A stretch of DNA of 64,000 nucleotides. It comes from JAGQZY01 sp964588335 (GTDB taxonomy: Bacteria; Bdellovibrionota; Bdellovibrionia; Bdellovibrionales; JAGQZY01). Numbering within the stretch: position 1 is the first letter of the stretch; the number at the start of each line of letters is the position of its first letter. Positions 1 through 8,514 of this stretch are shown one piece after another. The notes beneath the pieces are model-generated. The model had not been told where the DNA came from. It ran no database searches and saw nothing but the letters and a program-made list of their open reading frames with translations. The DNA lies in contig CAZPOV010000001.1 in assembly GCA_964588335.1 (NCBI GenBank), positions 248,001-312,000 on the forward strand, read 5' to 3'. The position numbers and the translations under genes were made by a program.

Positions 1-466
1 GAATCAGTGACAGCTGTTGGTAGTCTTTTTCGCCAAAATAAGCTTGCGACGGCTCGACGATATTAAGCAGTTTCAGGACGACAGTGAGGACTCCGTCAAA
101 GTGACCCGGACGATCTTTACCACAGAGATCTTTGCTTTCCACGGTTTCGTGGACACGGTATCGATACTGTTGTGGGTACATTTCAGAATAATTCGGTAAA
201 AACACGTAATCGACACCGGCTATTTTTAGTTTTTTAAGATCCTCTTCAAGGCTGACGGGATAATTTTTAAAATCATCGACATCATTGAACTGGGTTTCAT
301 TAAGATAGATGCTAACTACGGCAATCTCGTTTTCATCTCGACATTTTTTTATCAACGACAGATGACCATCATGCAAAGCACCCATGGTGGGGACAAAGCC
401 AACCGTCACATCTGAAAGGTTGCGCCGAACCGATTTCATATCCTTAACCGTGGTGATCTGTCTCAT
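1..466 (-). CDS. panC: Pantothenate synthetase, PanC (5' part; runs off the window start)
   Basis: Joins pantoate and beta-alanine with ATP to make pantothenate, the last step of vitamin B5 synthesis, in the cytoplasm. About 155 N-terminal residues are visible when the minus strand is read from the ATG at 464-466. They include the ATP-binding motif TMGALHDGH and the motif FGEKDYQQL, both typical of PanC. An oddity is NETQF where most family members have NPTQF or NPMQF. The ATG overlaps the panB stop codon (ATGA), so the two are translationally coupled. The gene continues beyond base 1. The identification is firm; completeness of the C-terminal half cannot be judged. Confidence 0.95.
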   Translation of the reverse strand, partial: MRQITTVKDMKSVRRNLSDVTVGFVPTMGALHDGHLSLIKKCRDENEIAVVSIYLNETQFNDVDDFKNYPVSLEEDLKKLKIAGVDYVFLPNYSEMYPQQYRYRVHETVESKDLCGKDRPGHFDGVLTVVLKLLNIVEPSQAYFGEKDYQQLSLI

Positions 467-1254
467 TGAAAGGTCTCCTCGTCTTTCGGAAAGTTTATCG
501 ACTGCACAGATTGTGTGAAATGGGTGAGAGCCTGGTTCATCCAGTCATGTCCTTGCGCAAACTGTCGAACAAATTTTGGTTTGAAGTCCATGTTAAAGCC
601 CAATAGATCCTGTAAAACTAAAACCTGTCCATCAACGGCCGGGCCGGCACCAATGCCAATGGTCGGGATGCTCAATTGGCTTGTGATCTCGCGCGCCAGT
701 TCCGACGGTACACACTCTAAAACGATGGCCGAGCAACCCGCTTCCTCCAGGTCTTTCGAATGTTGTAGAATTTTTTGGTAAGACTGTGAGTCGCGACCTT
801 GCACTTTATAGCCCCCAAACTGATGCACAAACTGTGGAGTTAGGCCCACGTGTCCGATCATCGGAACTCCCGATTCAGCGATCCAACGAACCACGTTTTC
901 TTGGCCCGGAGCTGTTTCCATTTTTAAGGCTTGGGCCCCCGCTTTCATTAAGTGATCCACACTTTTCATCAAATGCGATCGACTGGTTCGGTGAGCCAGA
1001 AAAGGAAGATCAGAGATGATCAGTTTTCCGGTGCGCGCCCGCGCAACAGCGGCCGTGTGAGTGGCCATCATGTCGACAGTGGCGTGAATGGTGCTGTCAA
1101 ATCCATGCATGACCATAGACACACTATCACCCACCAGAAGGGCATCAACCGGAGTGCCCTTTAATATATTGGCTGACCAGTAGTCGTAACAGGTGACAAG
1201 GCTTATCTTATCGCCTTTTTCTTTAAATCGTTTCAATTCGGTGACACTTTTCAT
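463..1254 (-). CDS. panB: 3-methyl-2-oxobutanoate hydroxymethyltransferase, PanB
   Basis: Transfers a hydroxymethyl group from methylene-tetrahydrofolate to alpha-ketoisovalerate, giving ketopantoate, the first committed step to pantothenate. The 263 residues match the family length. The Mg-binding aspartates are seen in VGDS (near residue 43) and SDLPF (near 82), with the Lys/Glu pair in ALKMET (near 111-113) and the catalytic glutamate in VLECVP (near 180). The start codon overlaps the stop of the upstream DUF2520-type gene, and its own stop overlaps the panC start, so the three genes form one tightly coupled operon. Confidence 0.96.
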   Translation of the reverse strand: MKSVTELKRFKEKGDKISLVTCYDYWSANILKGTPVDALLVGDSVSMVMHGFDSTIHATVDMMATHTAAVARARTGKLIISDLPFLAHRTSRSHLMKSVDHLMKAGAQALKMETAPGQENVVRWIAESGVPMIGHVGLTPQFVHQFGGYKVQGRDSQSYQKILQHSKDLEEAGCSAIVLECVPSELAREITSQLSIPTIGIGAGPAVDGQVLVLQDLLGFNMDFKPKFVRQFAQGHDWMNQALTHFTQSVQSINFPKDEETFQ

Positions 1255-1970
1255 ATCGATTGTCCTGAAGTGTGACTGAGTTTTTCAAACTCGTTGTAAA
1301 GGTTGTAAAGAGGCAAACCTTTTAGAGCCTCTTGATTTTTTAAAATGGTTTGTTTGTCTTGGCGGTACCAGGGGCCGGTCCAGCGTCCGGGTTGATCTTG
1401 CAGGATATTTTTTGCGACCTGTTTCAGGTAAGGATCAAGGGCCTGTTGAGGAAGGCCTAGCTTTGCCACTTCTTTTTCAATCAAGTCCCAAAGAAGCGTG
1501 GTGCCGTTGCCACTCAGTACACAAAGACTGTGATAAAGCGCTTTTTGTTCCTGTTTTATTTTCGAATAGGAATTGCTTATAAAAGGAAAGACTTGCCTAA
1601 ATATTTTTTCGTCATCACTGCCGACAAAGTGGATGCTCTGATAATCGTTTTTACTGTAGAGATGTTCGCTGAACGTCATAAGGGGATGAAATCCCAAAAG
1701 TCCCGGATGGGAAACAGTCCCTGAGAAGTGAACAAAAATGGAGTCCGGTTGTTGGTGTTCATCATAGAAGTCAGCTAATTGATCATCACTGATACAAAGT
1801 AATGCGACGTCTTGTTGATCGATGAGTTGTTTTAAGTCAGACAATGAATGTTGTCGGCGATTCCATGATAGGAAGGACACTTCCAGGCTCTGAAAGTAAT
1901 ACGCAAGGTGGTGAGCCAAGCGACCTCCTCCAATGAGGAGATAGGATGGATTTTTGGGTACCTGTCTCAT
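1251..1970 (-). CDS. Rossmann-fold / DUF2520-type protein in the pan operon (candidate ketopantoate reductase)
   Basis: A 239-residue protein with an N-terminal dinucleotide-binding loop (LLIGGGRLAHHLA, residues about 9-22) followed by a helical C-terminal half that resembles the DUF2520 family (F420/NADP-dependent reductase-like fold). I chose the ATG at 1968-1970 because an AAGGA element sits 7 bases before it; a TTG two codons upstream is also open. It is first in the operon with panB and panC. Reduction of ketopantoate to pantoate is the step missing between PanB and PanC, so it may be an alternative ketopantoate reductase. That function is inferred from position and fold only; it lacks recognisable PanE sequence. 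Confidence 0.6.
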   Translation of the reverse strand: MRQVPKNPSYLLIGGGRLAHHLAYYFQSLEVSFLSWNRRQHSLSDLKQLIDQQDVALLCISDDQLADFYDEHQQPDSIFVHFSGTVSHPGLLGFHPLMTFSEHLYSKNDYQSIHFVGSDDEKIFRQVFPFISNSYSKIKQEQKALYHSLCVLSGNGTTLLWDLIEKEVAKLGLPQQALDPYLKQVAKNILQDQPGRWTGPWYRQDKQTILKNQEALKGLPLYNLYNEFEKLSHTSGQSI

Positions 1971-2076
1971 GATCAAGTCCTTATTTCCCGAGGAAATTAA
2001 GAAGTTGCTGTGTTTCCTACAATGCGCGGCGTATAATGAAGGCCGTTGTTGCTTTTAAATCGATTTGAGCCAAGAA

Positions 2077-2580
2077 ATGACTATGCGAAAAGTGAATGTA
2101 GCTCTAGTGCTCGGCGGATTATTTATTTCTGGAGTCCTTATTTTTTTAACGATTGATGGGGTTCGTTTGAAAGAACGACAGATGGTCAAATGGTCCAATG
2201 TATCGACTCCGGAGCAGGCCGGACGAAAAATGGGACGTTTCCTGTATCCGTTGATCAAGCAGAAAACCAAAATATACATTTCAGGTCAGGAAGATTTTAG
2301 CCAATCCTTCTTTCGAGGTTTTGCTTCCGAAGCCAAAAAAAACTGGTCACAGGCCGAAGTGCACCTACAAAATAAAAATCAAACCGGCTTTGTTATCAGT
2401 CTGATCGGCCTCGATGAAGGCGACTTTAATGATCTTTGTCAAAAAGGCCAACAAACGGCTTGCCTGGCTGAGAAGGCGTTGAAGAAGTTTAACAGTAAGA
2501 ACCGCAGCCGAGGGGTGTATTGGATCAATATGTTTCGACTTTCAGAAGAGTCTGCGGCATTATTTTATATAAAAATCTAG
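2077..2580 (+). CDS. Membrane-anchored hypothetical protein
   Basis: A 167-residue protein that I do not recognise. Residues about 7-28 form one strongly hydrophobic segment (VALVLGGLFISGVLIFL), followed by a charged soluble part, so it is probably an inner-membrane protein with a periplasmic domain. The start is uncertain: ATG at 2077, ATG at 2083 or TTG at 2065 are all in frame, and none has a strong ribosome binding site. It is divergent from the pan operon (about 106 bases between starts) and is followed after 14 bases by a lipoprotein gene, so the two are probably co-transcribed. No function can be assigned. Confidence 0.7.
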   Translation: MTMRKVNVALVLGGLFISGVLIFLTIDGVRLKERQMVKWSNVSTPEQAGRKMGRFLYPLIKQKTKIYISGQEDFSQSFFRGFASEAKKNWSQAEVHLQNKNQTGFVISLIGLDEGDFNDLCQKGQQTACLAEKALKKFNSKNRSRGVYWINMFRLSEESAALFYIKI

Positions 2581-2594
2581 TCACAGGAGTTGAG

Positions 2595-3152
2595 ATGAAA
2601 AAGTTAGTGGGCTTTATAGCTTTGCTGGGATTGCTCGGTTGTGCTCATGGTAAGATGGGAATGATCACCAAACCTCTGGATCATAGTAAGATTTCAAAGT
2701 CGGCGCCGCTATACGTTTTTCCGGTGACCACAAAAGACATTCGGTTCAGTGGAGACAAAGCCGAGGAAACGCCTCGACTCAATGAAGAAAAGGCCACAAT
2801 CAACGATCGTTTTCACAAAATGATTGTCATGGAGTTGCAAAAGAAAGGTTACAATGCAAAGCCGGCTCAGTCCGTGGCCGATCAGGGTTTTGGGCTAAAA
2901 GGCAACGTCAGTCGCTTTGATCACGGATCGGGAGCGGCGCGAGCTTTGGTCGGCATGGGGGCAGGGTCCTCGAATATGTACACTGACTTTAAGGTCTACG
3001 ATATGTCGACAAAAAAAGTATTGGCCGAGTTTGAAGTCATCGCAACCTCAGGGGGGCGCGGCGGTTTATCGGCGATGTCGAGCTTTATGGAAGCGCATTT
3101 GATCGACGGCTCAGAGCAGACCGCCGAATACATCGCTGGTGAAAAAGACTGA
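2595..3152 (+). CDS. Lipoprotein, DUF4410-like
   Basis: A 185-residue exported lipoprotein: the N-terminus MKKLVGFIALLGLLGC is a signal peptide ending in a lipobox (LLGC, Cys16). The mature part has a glycine-rich segment (GSGAARALVGMGAGSS) followed by strand-forming sequence (TDFKVYDMSTKKVLAEF), a pattern seen in DUF4410 lipoproteins of unknown function. I chose the ATG at 2595 because of the CAGGAG ribosome binding site at 2584-2589 and the signal peptide; the open frame extends further upstream without support. It follows the membrane-anchored gene at 2077 and converges on the 5'-nucleotidase gene with only 3 bases between stops. Confidence 0.75.
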   Translation: MKKLVGFIALLGLLGCAHGKMGMITKPLDHSKISKSAPLYVFPVTTKDIRFSGDKAEETPRLNEEKATINDRFHKMIVMELQKKGYNAKPAQSVADQGFGLKGNVSRFDHGSGAARALVGMGAGSSNMYTDFKVYDMSTKKVLAEFEVIATSGGRGGLSAMSSFMEAHLIDGSEQTAEYIAGEKD

Positions 3153-3155
3153 TTT

Positions 3156-4559
3156 TTACGAGTCAGGATCGTCGATGATCAAAGACAGCGCCTGTTCGTG
3201 CGCCAGGGGTCTTCGGTAGGATCGATAATAAGTTCTCGGCGAAGCGGCCAATAAGTCGGCCAGCTTTGGCATATAGATATCCGCAAAACGATCCACCTGA
3301 TTGGCAAAATAACTTTCCTCGTTACCGGCGCGCATGACCTCCCCCCAGGTGGGGTTGAAAGCGGCTTGCGTGTTTTTAATCAAAGGCGCAATTTGGTTAT
3401 CAATTTGAGCGATCGCCGTTTGCACTTCAGAAATTTTGTCGCCGTTGTCGACGTCGGTTTCAATCTCTTGAGAAACCAAATCGACAAGTTGCTCCTCCAA
3501 AGGTGTTTTTTGCCGCATCAGCTCGCGAATTTTATCTTGCGAGGGTTTCACTTTCTGCATTTTTTCGATCTCTTCGCCCAGCTCTTCAACAACAAGTGCC
3601 GTTCTCCATGCGCAGTCTTTCTTCAAGCGCACGATGTCACCATAAATATGGTCACCGATATAGAGAATGTCATCGCCTCCGATTTGTAGGCTTTTTTCAA
3701 AGAGGTCAGCACAGCCTCCTTGGTAAATGCCAGGCACCAAGTCGGCATCGTAGTTGGTCATCGAACCGTTCTCAGGATTCACTTTCAAAAAGTTCAGTTT
3801 GTCGAAAAAGAACCGCGGTTTTCTAGCTAATGTGATGGTGTAGTCAAATAAGTCCATCCAGGAGTCGTGGTTTTTAAGAAAGGGGTTGATCGCATAGTCG
3901 AGCAACGCCTTTGTGTAATGGAAATCAGAATTGGTGAGGATAAATATCTTCTTGCCATGTTTTTTGTAACGTTCCAAACCTTCAGCAACGGCTGGCTCTT
4001 GGATGATGTAATCTCCCAAATTTTCTCGCACAATACTTTTTAAAGAGTCATCGCGATGGGACATATCCATAACTTCGACAATATCTTTTAGCAGGACAGA
4101 ATAATCGGGATAGGCTCCTAAGTTTTTGTCTTTCAAGTCCACCAGTTGTCCAAACAGAATGGCCACCGAAATTGAAAAAGAGGTGTCGATCGAAGAGAAG
4201 TCGTCGGACCCTAAATCCACGTAAGTTCCCTGATAATCACGCTGCTGTTGGTGAAAAGAAATCTTTTCCGTTCCGTGCAGCGTGCCGCGGATGGCGCCAT
4301 GCCGACTGACTTTCAGAAGGTTGCCTTTGGTAGAGTCAATAACCAGGCCGCGAATCACGGTGCTGAAGTCGATTTTAAGTTTTAAAATCTCGGCCGGATA
4401 GCCCTTTTCATTCACCAGTTTTTGTAACATCCCATCGTAAGCCAAAGATTCAAAGGCGACCGTGTTGTATCGAACCAAGGTATGGTCCATGTCCAAGCCG
4501 ATGTACTTTATTTTTCTGAGATTGAGAGTTCTGTTGACGAAGACTTTGCGATTGATCAA
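3156..4559 (-). CDS. HAD-superfamily 5'-nucleotidase (NT5C2-like)
   Basis: A cytoplasmic phosphohydrolase of 467 residues in the HAD-IG / purine 5'-nucleotidase family. The nucleophile motif DMDHTLVRY lies at residues about 23-31 (Asp23 and Asp25), a motif II-like ILTNSD in the middle, and the Mg-binding motif IYIGDHIYGDI further on, the order expected for the family. Such enzymes dephosphorylate IMP/GMP-type nucleotides in eukaryotes; the substrate here is not shown. The start appears to be TTG at 4557-4559, overlapping the rhodanese stop codon (TTGA); no ATG occurs before the first catalytic motif. It is second in a two-gene operon. Confidence 0.85.
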   Translation of the reverse strand: MINRKVFVNRTLNLRKIKYIGLDMDHTLVRYNTVAFESLAYDGMLQKLVNEKGYPAEILKLKIDFSTVIRGLVIDSTKGNLLKVSRHGAIRGTLHGTEKISFHQQQRDYQGTYVDLGSDDFSSIDTSFSISVAILFGQLVDLKDKNLGAYPDYSVLLKDIVEVMDMSHRDDSLKSIVRENLGDYIIQEPAVAEGLERYKKHGKKIFILTNSDFHYTKALLDYAINPFLKNHDSWMDLFDYTITLARKPRFFFDKLNFLKVNPENGSMTNYDADLVPGIYQGGCADLFEKSLQIGGDDILYIGDHIYGDIVRLKKDCAWRTALVVEELGEEIEKMQKVKPSQDKIRELMRQKTPLEEQLVDLVSQEIETDVDNGDKISEVQTAIAQIDNQIAPLIKNTQAAFNPTWGEVMRAGNEESYFANQVDRFADIYMPKLADLLAASPRTYYRSYRRPLAHEQALSLIIDDPDS

Positions 4560-4927
4560 GAGTTTTTACCTTCAGTTGTTAAGCCCATTTCATTCCATAG
4601 CAGCATGCCGCCCTTCATATTAAAAACCGACTCAAAGCCGTTGTCTTTCGCAATTGCGGTGGCATTGGCTGATCGTCGTCCACTGCGACAGATAAACACC
4701 ACAGTTTTGTCTTTTGGAATGTCATCGATGTGGTCCATCAATGTATCGAGTGTTACCAATTTCGAGTTGGGAATATGGCCCAGTTCTCCGGTGTACTCTT
4801 CTTGGGTGCGAACGTCGACGATTGTTAAGTTATTGGATTTAGCGTTCACCTCATCTGGCGATACGTCTTCAACGATGTTCAGCTCAGGGTTTTGTTCGGC
4901 GGTCGAAAATGAAACAAAATTTGACAC
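4556..4927 (-). CDS. Single-domain rhodanese (sulfurtransferase-like)
   Basis: A 123-residue cytoplasmic protein formed by one rhodanese domain. The active-site loop CRSGRRS starts with the catalytic cysteine (about residue 80), and the upstream signature VDVRTQEEYTGELGHIPNS is the standard rhodanese N-terminal motif. Rhodaneses move sulfur from a persulfide to acceptors; the acceptor here is unknown. The start is read as GTG at 4925-4927, which has AAGGAG five bases upstream; a GTG two codons earlier would overlap that site. Its stop overlaps the TTG start of the 5'-nucleotidase gene. Confidence 0.88.
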   Translation of the reverse strand: MSNFVSFSTAEQNPELNIVEDVSPDEVNAKSNNLTIVDVRTQEEYTGELGHIPNSKLVTLDTLMDHIDDIPKDKTVVFICRSGRRSANATAIAKDNGFESVFNMKGGMLLWNEMGLTTEGKNS

Positions 4928-5054
4928 AATCACTCCTTATTCAATGGGTTAGGGGCTCGCTTTGACAAAGCTCGGGTTCTTTCCAGCCCATAACTCGGTC
5001 TATCATTTTAGTGAAGGGATAGGGAAAAGGGAAGGAAAGTGTTAGATTCCTTTC

Positions 5055-6302
5055 ATGGAATTAACGCCTTGCCAAAGTCGAGCACTGGAAACCCTACAGA
5101 ACCGAGACAACGTCTTTGTGACTGGAGAAGCGGGGACCGGCAAAAGCTTTCTGATTCATCGCTATTTACTAAGATACGCTCCCAATGCCACTTTGCTGGC
5201 CAGTACCGGAGCTGCCGCAGTGCTCATCGGTGGCAGGACTTTTCACAGTTTTTTTGGACTCGGCATTCTTGAGGGCGGTAAGGAGCGCACAGTCGAAAAG
5301 GCTATGAAAAATGGCAAACTTTTGAAGCGACTGCGTGAGGCCTCTGAAATCATCATTGATGAGGTTTCGATGCTTCCTGGATTGGTGCTTGATACCGCTG
5401 AAGCCATCGCCCGTATGGCTCGCCAATCGGATGAACCATGGGGTGGCTTGCGAATTGTGGCGGTTGGCGATTTTGCCCAGCTACCACCTGTTGATCGCAG
5501 TCAGCAAAAAAGAGATTGGGCCTTTACTCATCCGATATGGCAGAAAACAAATTTTACCAATGAGTGTTTGAAAACTCCCGTGCGTTTTGTGGACCAAAAT
5601 TTTTACTCGGTTCTTAACGACATCCGTATGGGGCATTTTGATCAACGTGCCAAAGAGCTTCTTGAAAGCCGCACCGGTATTGCAGCGCCCGCCGATATCA
5701 CCCATCTTTATCCGTGGCGAAAAATGGTGCAAAAATTCAATGGTGATCGACTCAGTGAAATTGACAATCCCACCGAAAAAATCAAGTCCGTCTACAGTGG
5801 GCAACAGCGAGCCATTGACACTCTCAAGCGGCAAGCCCCGGTGCCAGGGGTTTTAGAGCTTAAAGAAGATGCTTATGTGATGCTTCAGCAGAATGACCCT
5901 CGTCAGCGATGGGTTAATGGCAGCTGCGGTTGGGTTCGCAATATTGGCAAAGAAAAGCTGACCATCGAATTGGTGAATGGAAAAACAGTCAAGGTCATGA
6001 AAGCGGCGTTCTCAGTTGTCGACCCCGACGGTAACACTTTGGCGGAGGTGGTGAACTTCCCAGTGCAACTGGCTTACGCAACCACGATTCATAAATCCCA
6101 GGGACAGACTTTTGAAAGAGCCGTCATGCACCTAAAAGGTCTATGGGAACCCGGGCAGGCCTACGTGGCCCTCAGTCGTTTGCGGTCTCTGCAGGGCTTA
6201 TACCTTGTTGATTGGGGGCAAGGCAGTTTTAGAGTCGATCCCGAAGTTTCAAAGTTTTACGAACAATTTCAAGAAGTTAGGGAGCTTTCCCCAACATTAT
6301 AA
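5055..6302 (+). CDS. PIF1-like ATP-dependent DNA helicase
   Basis: A 415-residue superfamily 1B helicase. The Walker A motif GEAGTGKS is at residues 24-31, the Walker B IIIDEVSML at about 99-107 with the DE pair at 102-103, a glutamine motif-like start (LTPCQSRALE) at the N-terminus, HKSQGQTFERAV in the C-terminal half and the motif VI-like YVALSRLRSLQGLYL near the end. PIF1 and RecD2-type enzymes unwind DNA 5' to 3' and remove structured DNA; the bacterial members are often short like this one. It stands alone, divergent from the rhodanese operon. No clear ribosome binding site precedes the ATG. Confidence 0.9.
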   Translation: MELTPCQSRALETLQNRDNVFVTGEAGTGKSFLIHRYLLRYAPNATLLASTGAAAVLIGGRTFHSFFGLGILEGGKERTVEKAMKNGKLLKRLREASEIIIDEVSMLPGLVLDTAEAIARMARQSDEPWGGLRIVAVGDFAQLPPVDRSQQKRDWAFTHPIWQKTNFTNECLKTPVRFVDQNFYSVLNDIRMGHFDQRAKELLESRTGIAAPADITHLYPWRKMVQKFNGDRLSEIDNPTEKIKSVYSGQQRAIDTLKRQAPVPGVLELKEDAYVMLQQNDPRQRWVNGSCGWVRNIGKEKLTIELVNGKTVKVMKAAFSVVDPDGNTLAEVVNFPVQLAYATTIHKSQGQTFERAVMHLKGLWEPGQAYVALSRLRSLQGLYLVDWGQGSFRVDPEVSKFYEQFQEVRELSPTL

Positions 6303-6360
6303 GGACTTGTCTTTGGTCCCCATCTATGTAAAAAAATCCTATAACATTTAGGAGGTCCCT

Positions 6361-7395
6361 ATGTCAGAGAATCCGGTAGGTTTGGATGGAATGGAATTTA
6401 TTGAATACGCTGGTCCCGATGCGAGCTTATTTAAAAAATTGTTTGAAAAAATCGGCATGACTCCCATTGCAAAACACAAAACGAAAAATGTAACTTTGTT
6501 TCGACAAAACGATGTGAACTTCTTACTGAATGAAGAGCCCGGTTGTTTTGCAACAGAATTTGCAAAATCACATGGACCGAGTGTGGCTTCCACTGGGTTT
6601 CGCGTTAAAGACTCGCAAAAAGCCTTTCAAGCGGCTGTTGAGCGGGGGGCGAAACCCTTTGAGACCGAGGAATCAAAAACTTTACCTTGGCCAACAATTT
6701 ATGGAATTGGTGATTCGCTGGTTTATTTTATCGATAAGTATGGTGACAAAGGCAATCCCTACGATGATCAATTCGAATACACCGCTAAGGACATTCACCC
6801 CAAAGGTTACGGCTTTCTGTTGATTGATCATATGACCAACAATGTTCCCAAAGGCGAGTTAGACAAGTGGGCCAAATTTTATGAAGATGTATTCAACTTC
6901 CGTGAAATTCGGTTTTTCGATATCAAGGGAAGTGCGACCGGGCTTCTGTCTCGGGCCATGCGCTCGCCTTGTGGAAAGATCACCATTCCGATCAATGAAC
7001 CGACAGATGATAAGTCGCAAATTCAAGAGTATTTAAATGAGTACAACGGCTCGGGAATCCAGCATATCGCTTTGTTAACTGATGACATTTGTTCGTCGGT
7101 GGCCAGTGTTAAAGAAGGTGGGATCCCAACTTTGGATGTTCCCGACACCTATTATGAGGTCTTGCAGGATCGCGTACCGAATATTACAGAAGACTTCAAT
7201 ACTTTGAAAACTCTTCGATTATTGGCCGATGGCGATGAAGAAGGCTACCTTCTTCAGATCTTTTCTGAAAATGTGATTGGTCCGGTTTTTTATGAGTTCA
7301 TCCAACGTAAAAATCACTGGGGATTTGGCGAGGGTAACTTCCAGGCCCTTTTCGAAGCCATTGAAAGAGATCAAAAGCGTCGAGGCGTTTTGTAA
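6361..7395 (+). CDS. hppD: 4-hydroxyphenylpyruvate dioxygenase
   Basis: Converts 4-hydroxyphenylpyruvate to homogentisate in tyrosine breakdown, using non-haem iron and oxygen. The 344-residue protein has the two-domain vicinal-oxygen-chelate layout; the iron ligands read as His157 (IDHMTNNV), His235 (GIQHIALLTDD) and Glu312 (FYEFIQRK), and the C-terminal GFGEGNFQALFEAIERDQ is a family hallmark. A strong ribosome binding site (TAGGAGG) precedes the ATG. The next tyrosine-catabolism genes (hmgA, fahA) are not in this window. Only 3 bases separate it from ribD. Confidence 0.96.
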   Translation: MSENPVGLDGMEFIEYAGPDASLFKKLFEKIGMTPIAKHKTKNVTLFRQNDVNFLLNEEPGCFATEFAKSHGPSVASTGFRVKDSQKAFQAAVERGAKPFETEESKTLPWPTIYGIGDSLVYFIDKYGDKGNPYDDQFEYTAKDIHPKGYGFLLIDHMTNNVPKGELDKWAKFYEDVFNFREIRFFDIKGSATGLLSRAMRSPCGKITIPINEPTDDKSQIQEYLNEYNGSGIQHIALLTDDICSSVASVKEGGIPTLDVPDTYYEVLQDRVPNITEDFNTLKTLRLLADGDEEGYLLQIFSENVIGPVFYEFIQRKNHWGFGEGNFQALFEAIERDQKRRGVL

Positions 7396-7398
7396 CTT

Positions 7399-8514
7399 AT
7401 GTATAACATTGGACAAGCGATCAGCCCCGATCAAGCCATGAGATTTGCAATCGAAACGGCAAAGATGGGGCGGGGGTTTGTTTCTCCGAATCCACTGGTT
7501 GGATGTGTCATTGTCGATAAGGACCATAAGTTTTTGGCGGCGGGAGCCCATCTTCGTTACGGTGGGGCGCATGCTGAAATCAATGCCATTCGTTCACTGC
7601 AAGACACCAGCCGCATTCAAGGTGGAACTTTATACGTCACTCTAGAGCCTTGTTCTCATCACGGCAAAACACCGCCGTGTACCGAGGCTGTTTTAAAAGC
7701 TCAAGTTAAAAAAGTTTGTTTTGGTGTTCTTGACCCCAATCCGCAGGTGGCCGGTCGGGGAGTGGAAAGACTGCGCTCGCAAGGCGTCGAAGTTGAACAT
7801 TTTAAACGGTATGAAAAGGACTGTTTAGAAATTTGCGAGCAGTTTATTTATCACATTCAAAATCAAAGACCCTTCGTTGCAATGAAAGTGGGAGCCAGCT
7901 TGGATGGTAAAATTGCGTTGCGATCCGGAGAGAGTCAATGGATTACCAGTGAAGAGGCTCGCACCCATGGGCGCCAGCTTCGGGCCCACTATGATGCCAC
8001 ACTCATAGGTGCCGGCACCTTAGAATATGACAATCCAACGTTGGATTTCCGAGGCACGGGCTTTGAAGGGCAGAAAAAAAATAAAATTGTCCTTGTCGAT
8101 CCAAAAGGCAAAGCTGCTGAGGGGTTTAAGGATACAAAAATCTATCAAACCCACGGGCCTAAGAATATCTATGTTTTAACTCGTGCCGATCACATTGAAA
8201 AATGGTCAAAAAACTTAAATCCGGTGGTGCGATGGGAAGCCACTCCCCAAGGTTGGGAGCAGGCCCTTAAAAACCTCTATCAGAAAGGTCTGGCGTCTTT
8301 GTATGTTGAGGGCGGCTCTTACGTTTTTGGCCAATTCTTAAGTTACCGGTTGATCCAAAAACTCTACCTGTTTCAGTCTTCTAAAATTTTGGGAGAAGGA
8401 GTCAGTTGGTCTCGCTATTTCGAAAACAAGTCAATGCAAGACGTTCCGCAATTGCAAAATTGGCAATCGATTCCATTGGGAGTCGATCGCCTGAATATTG
8501 CCTACTGGAAATAG
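7399..8514 (+). CDS. ribD: Bifunctional riboflavin deaminase/reductase, RibD
   Basis: Carries out the second and third steps of riboflavin synthesis: deamination of diaminohydroxyphosphoribosylaminopyrimidine, then reduction of the ribosyl side chain with NADPH. The deaminase zinc site is His58 (HAEINA) with Cys85 and Cys94 (EPCSHHGKTPPCTEAV); the reductase domain follows (MKVGASLDGKIAL, GAGTLEYDNP, YVEGG). Length (371) is normal. The ATG is 3 bases after the hppD stop with no good ribosome binding site, suggesting coupling. The other rib genes are not nearby. Its 3' end overlaps the convergent exported-protein gene by 13 bases. Confidence 0.96.
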   Translation: MYNIGQAISPDQAMRFAIETAKMGRGFVSPNPLVGCVIVDKDHKFLAAGAHLRYGGAHAEINAIRSLQDTSRIQGGTLYVTLEPCSHHGKTPPCTEAVLKAQVKKVCFGVLDPNPQVAGRGVERLRSQGVEVEHFKRYEKDCLEICEQFIYHIQNQRPFVAMKVGASLDGKIALRSGESQWITSEEARTHGRQLRAHYDATLIGAGTLEYDNPTLDFRGTGFEGQKKNKIVLVDPKGKAAEGFKDTKIYQTHGPKNIYVLTRADHIEKWSKNLNPVVRWEATPQGWEQALKNLYQKGLASLYVEGGSYVFGQFLSYRLIQKLYLFQSSKILGEGVSWSRYFENKSMQDVPQLQNWQSIPLGVDRLNIAYWK

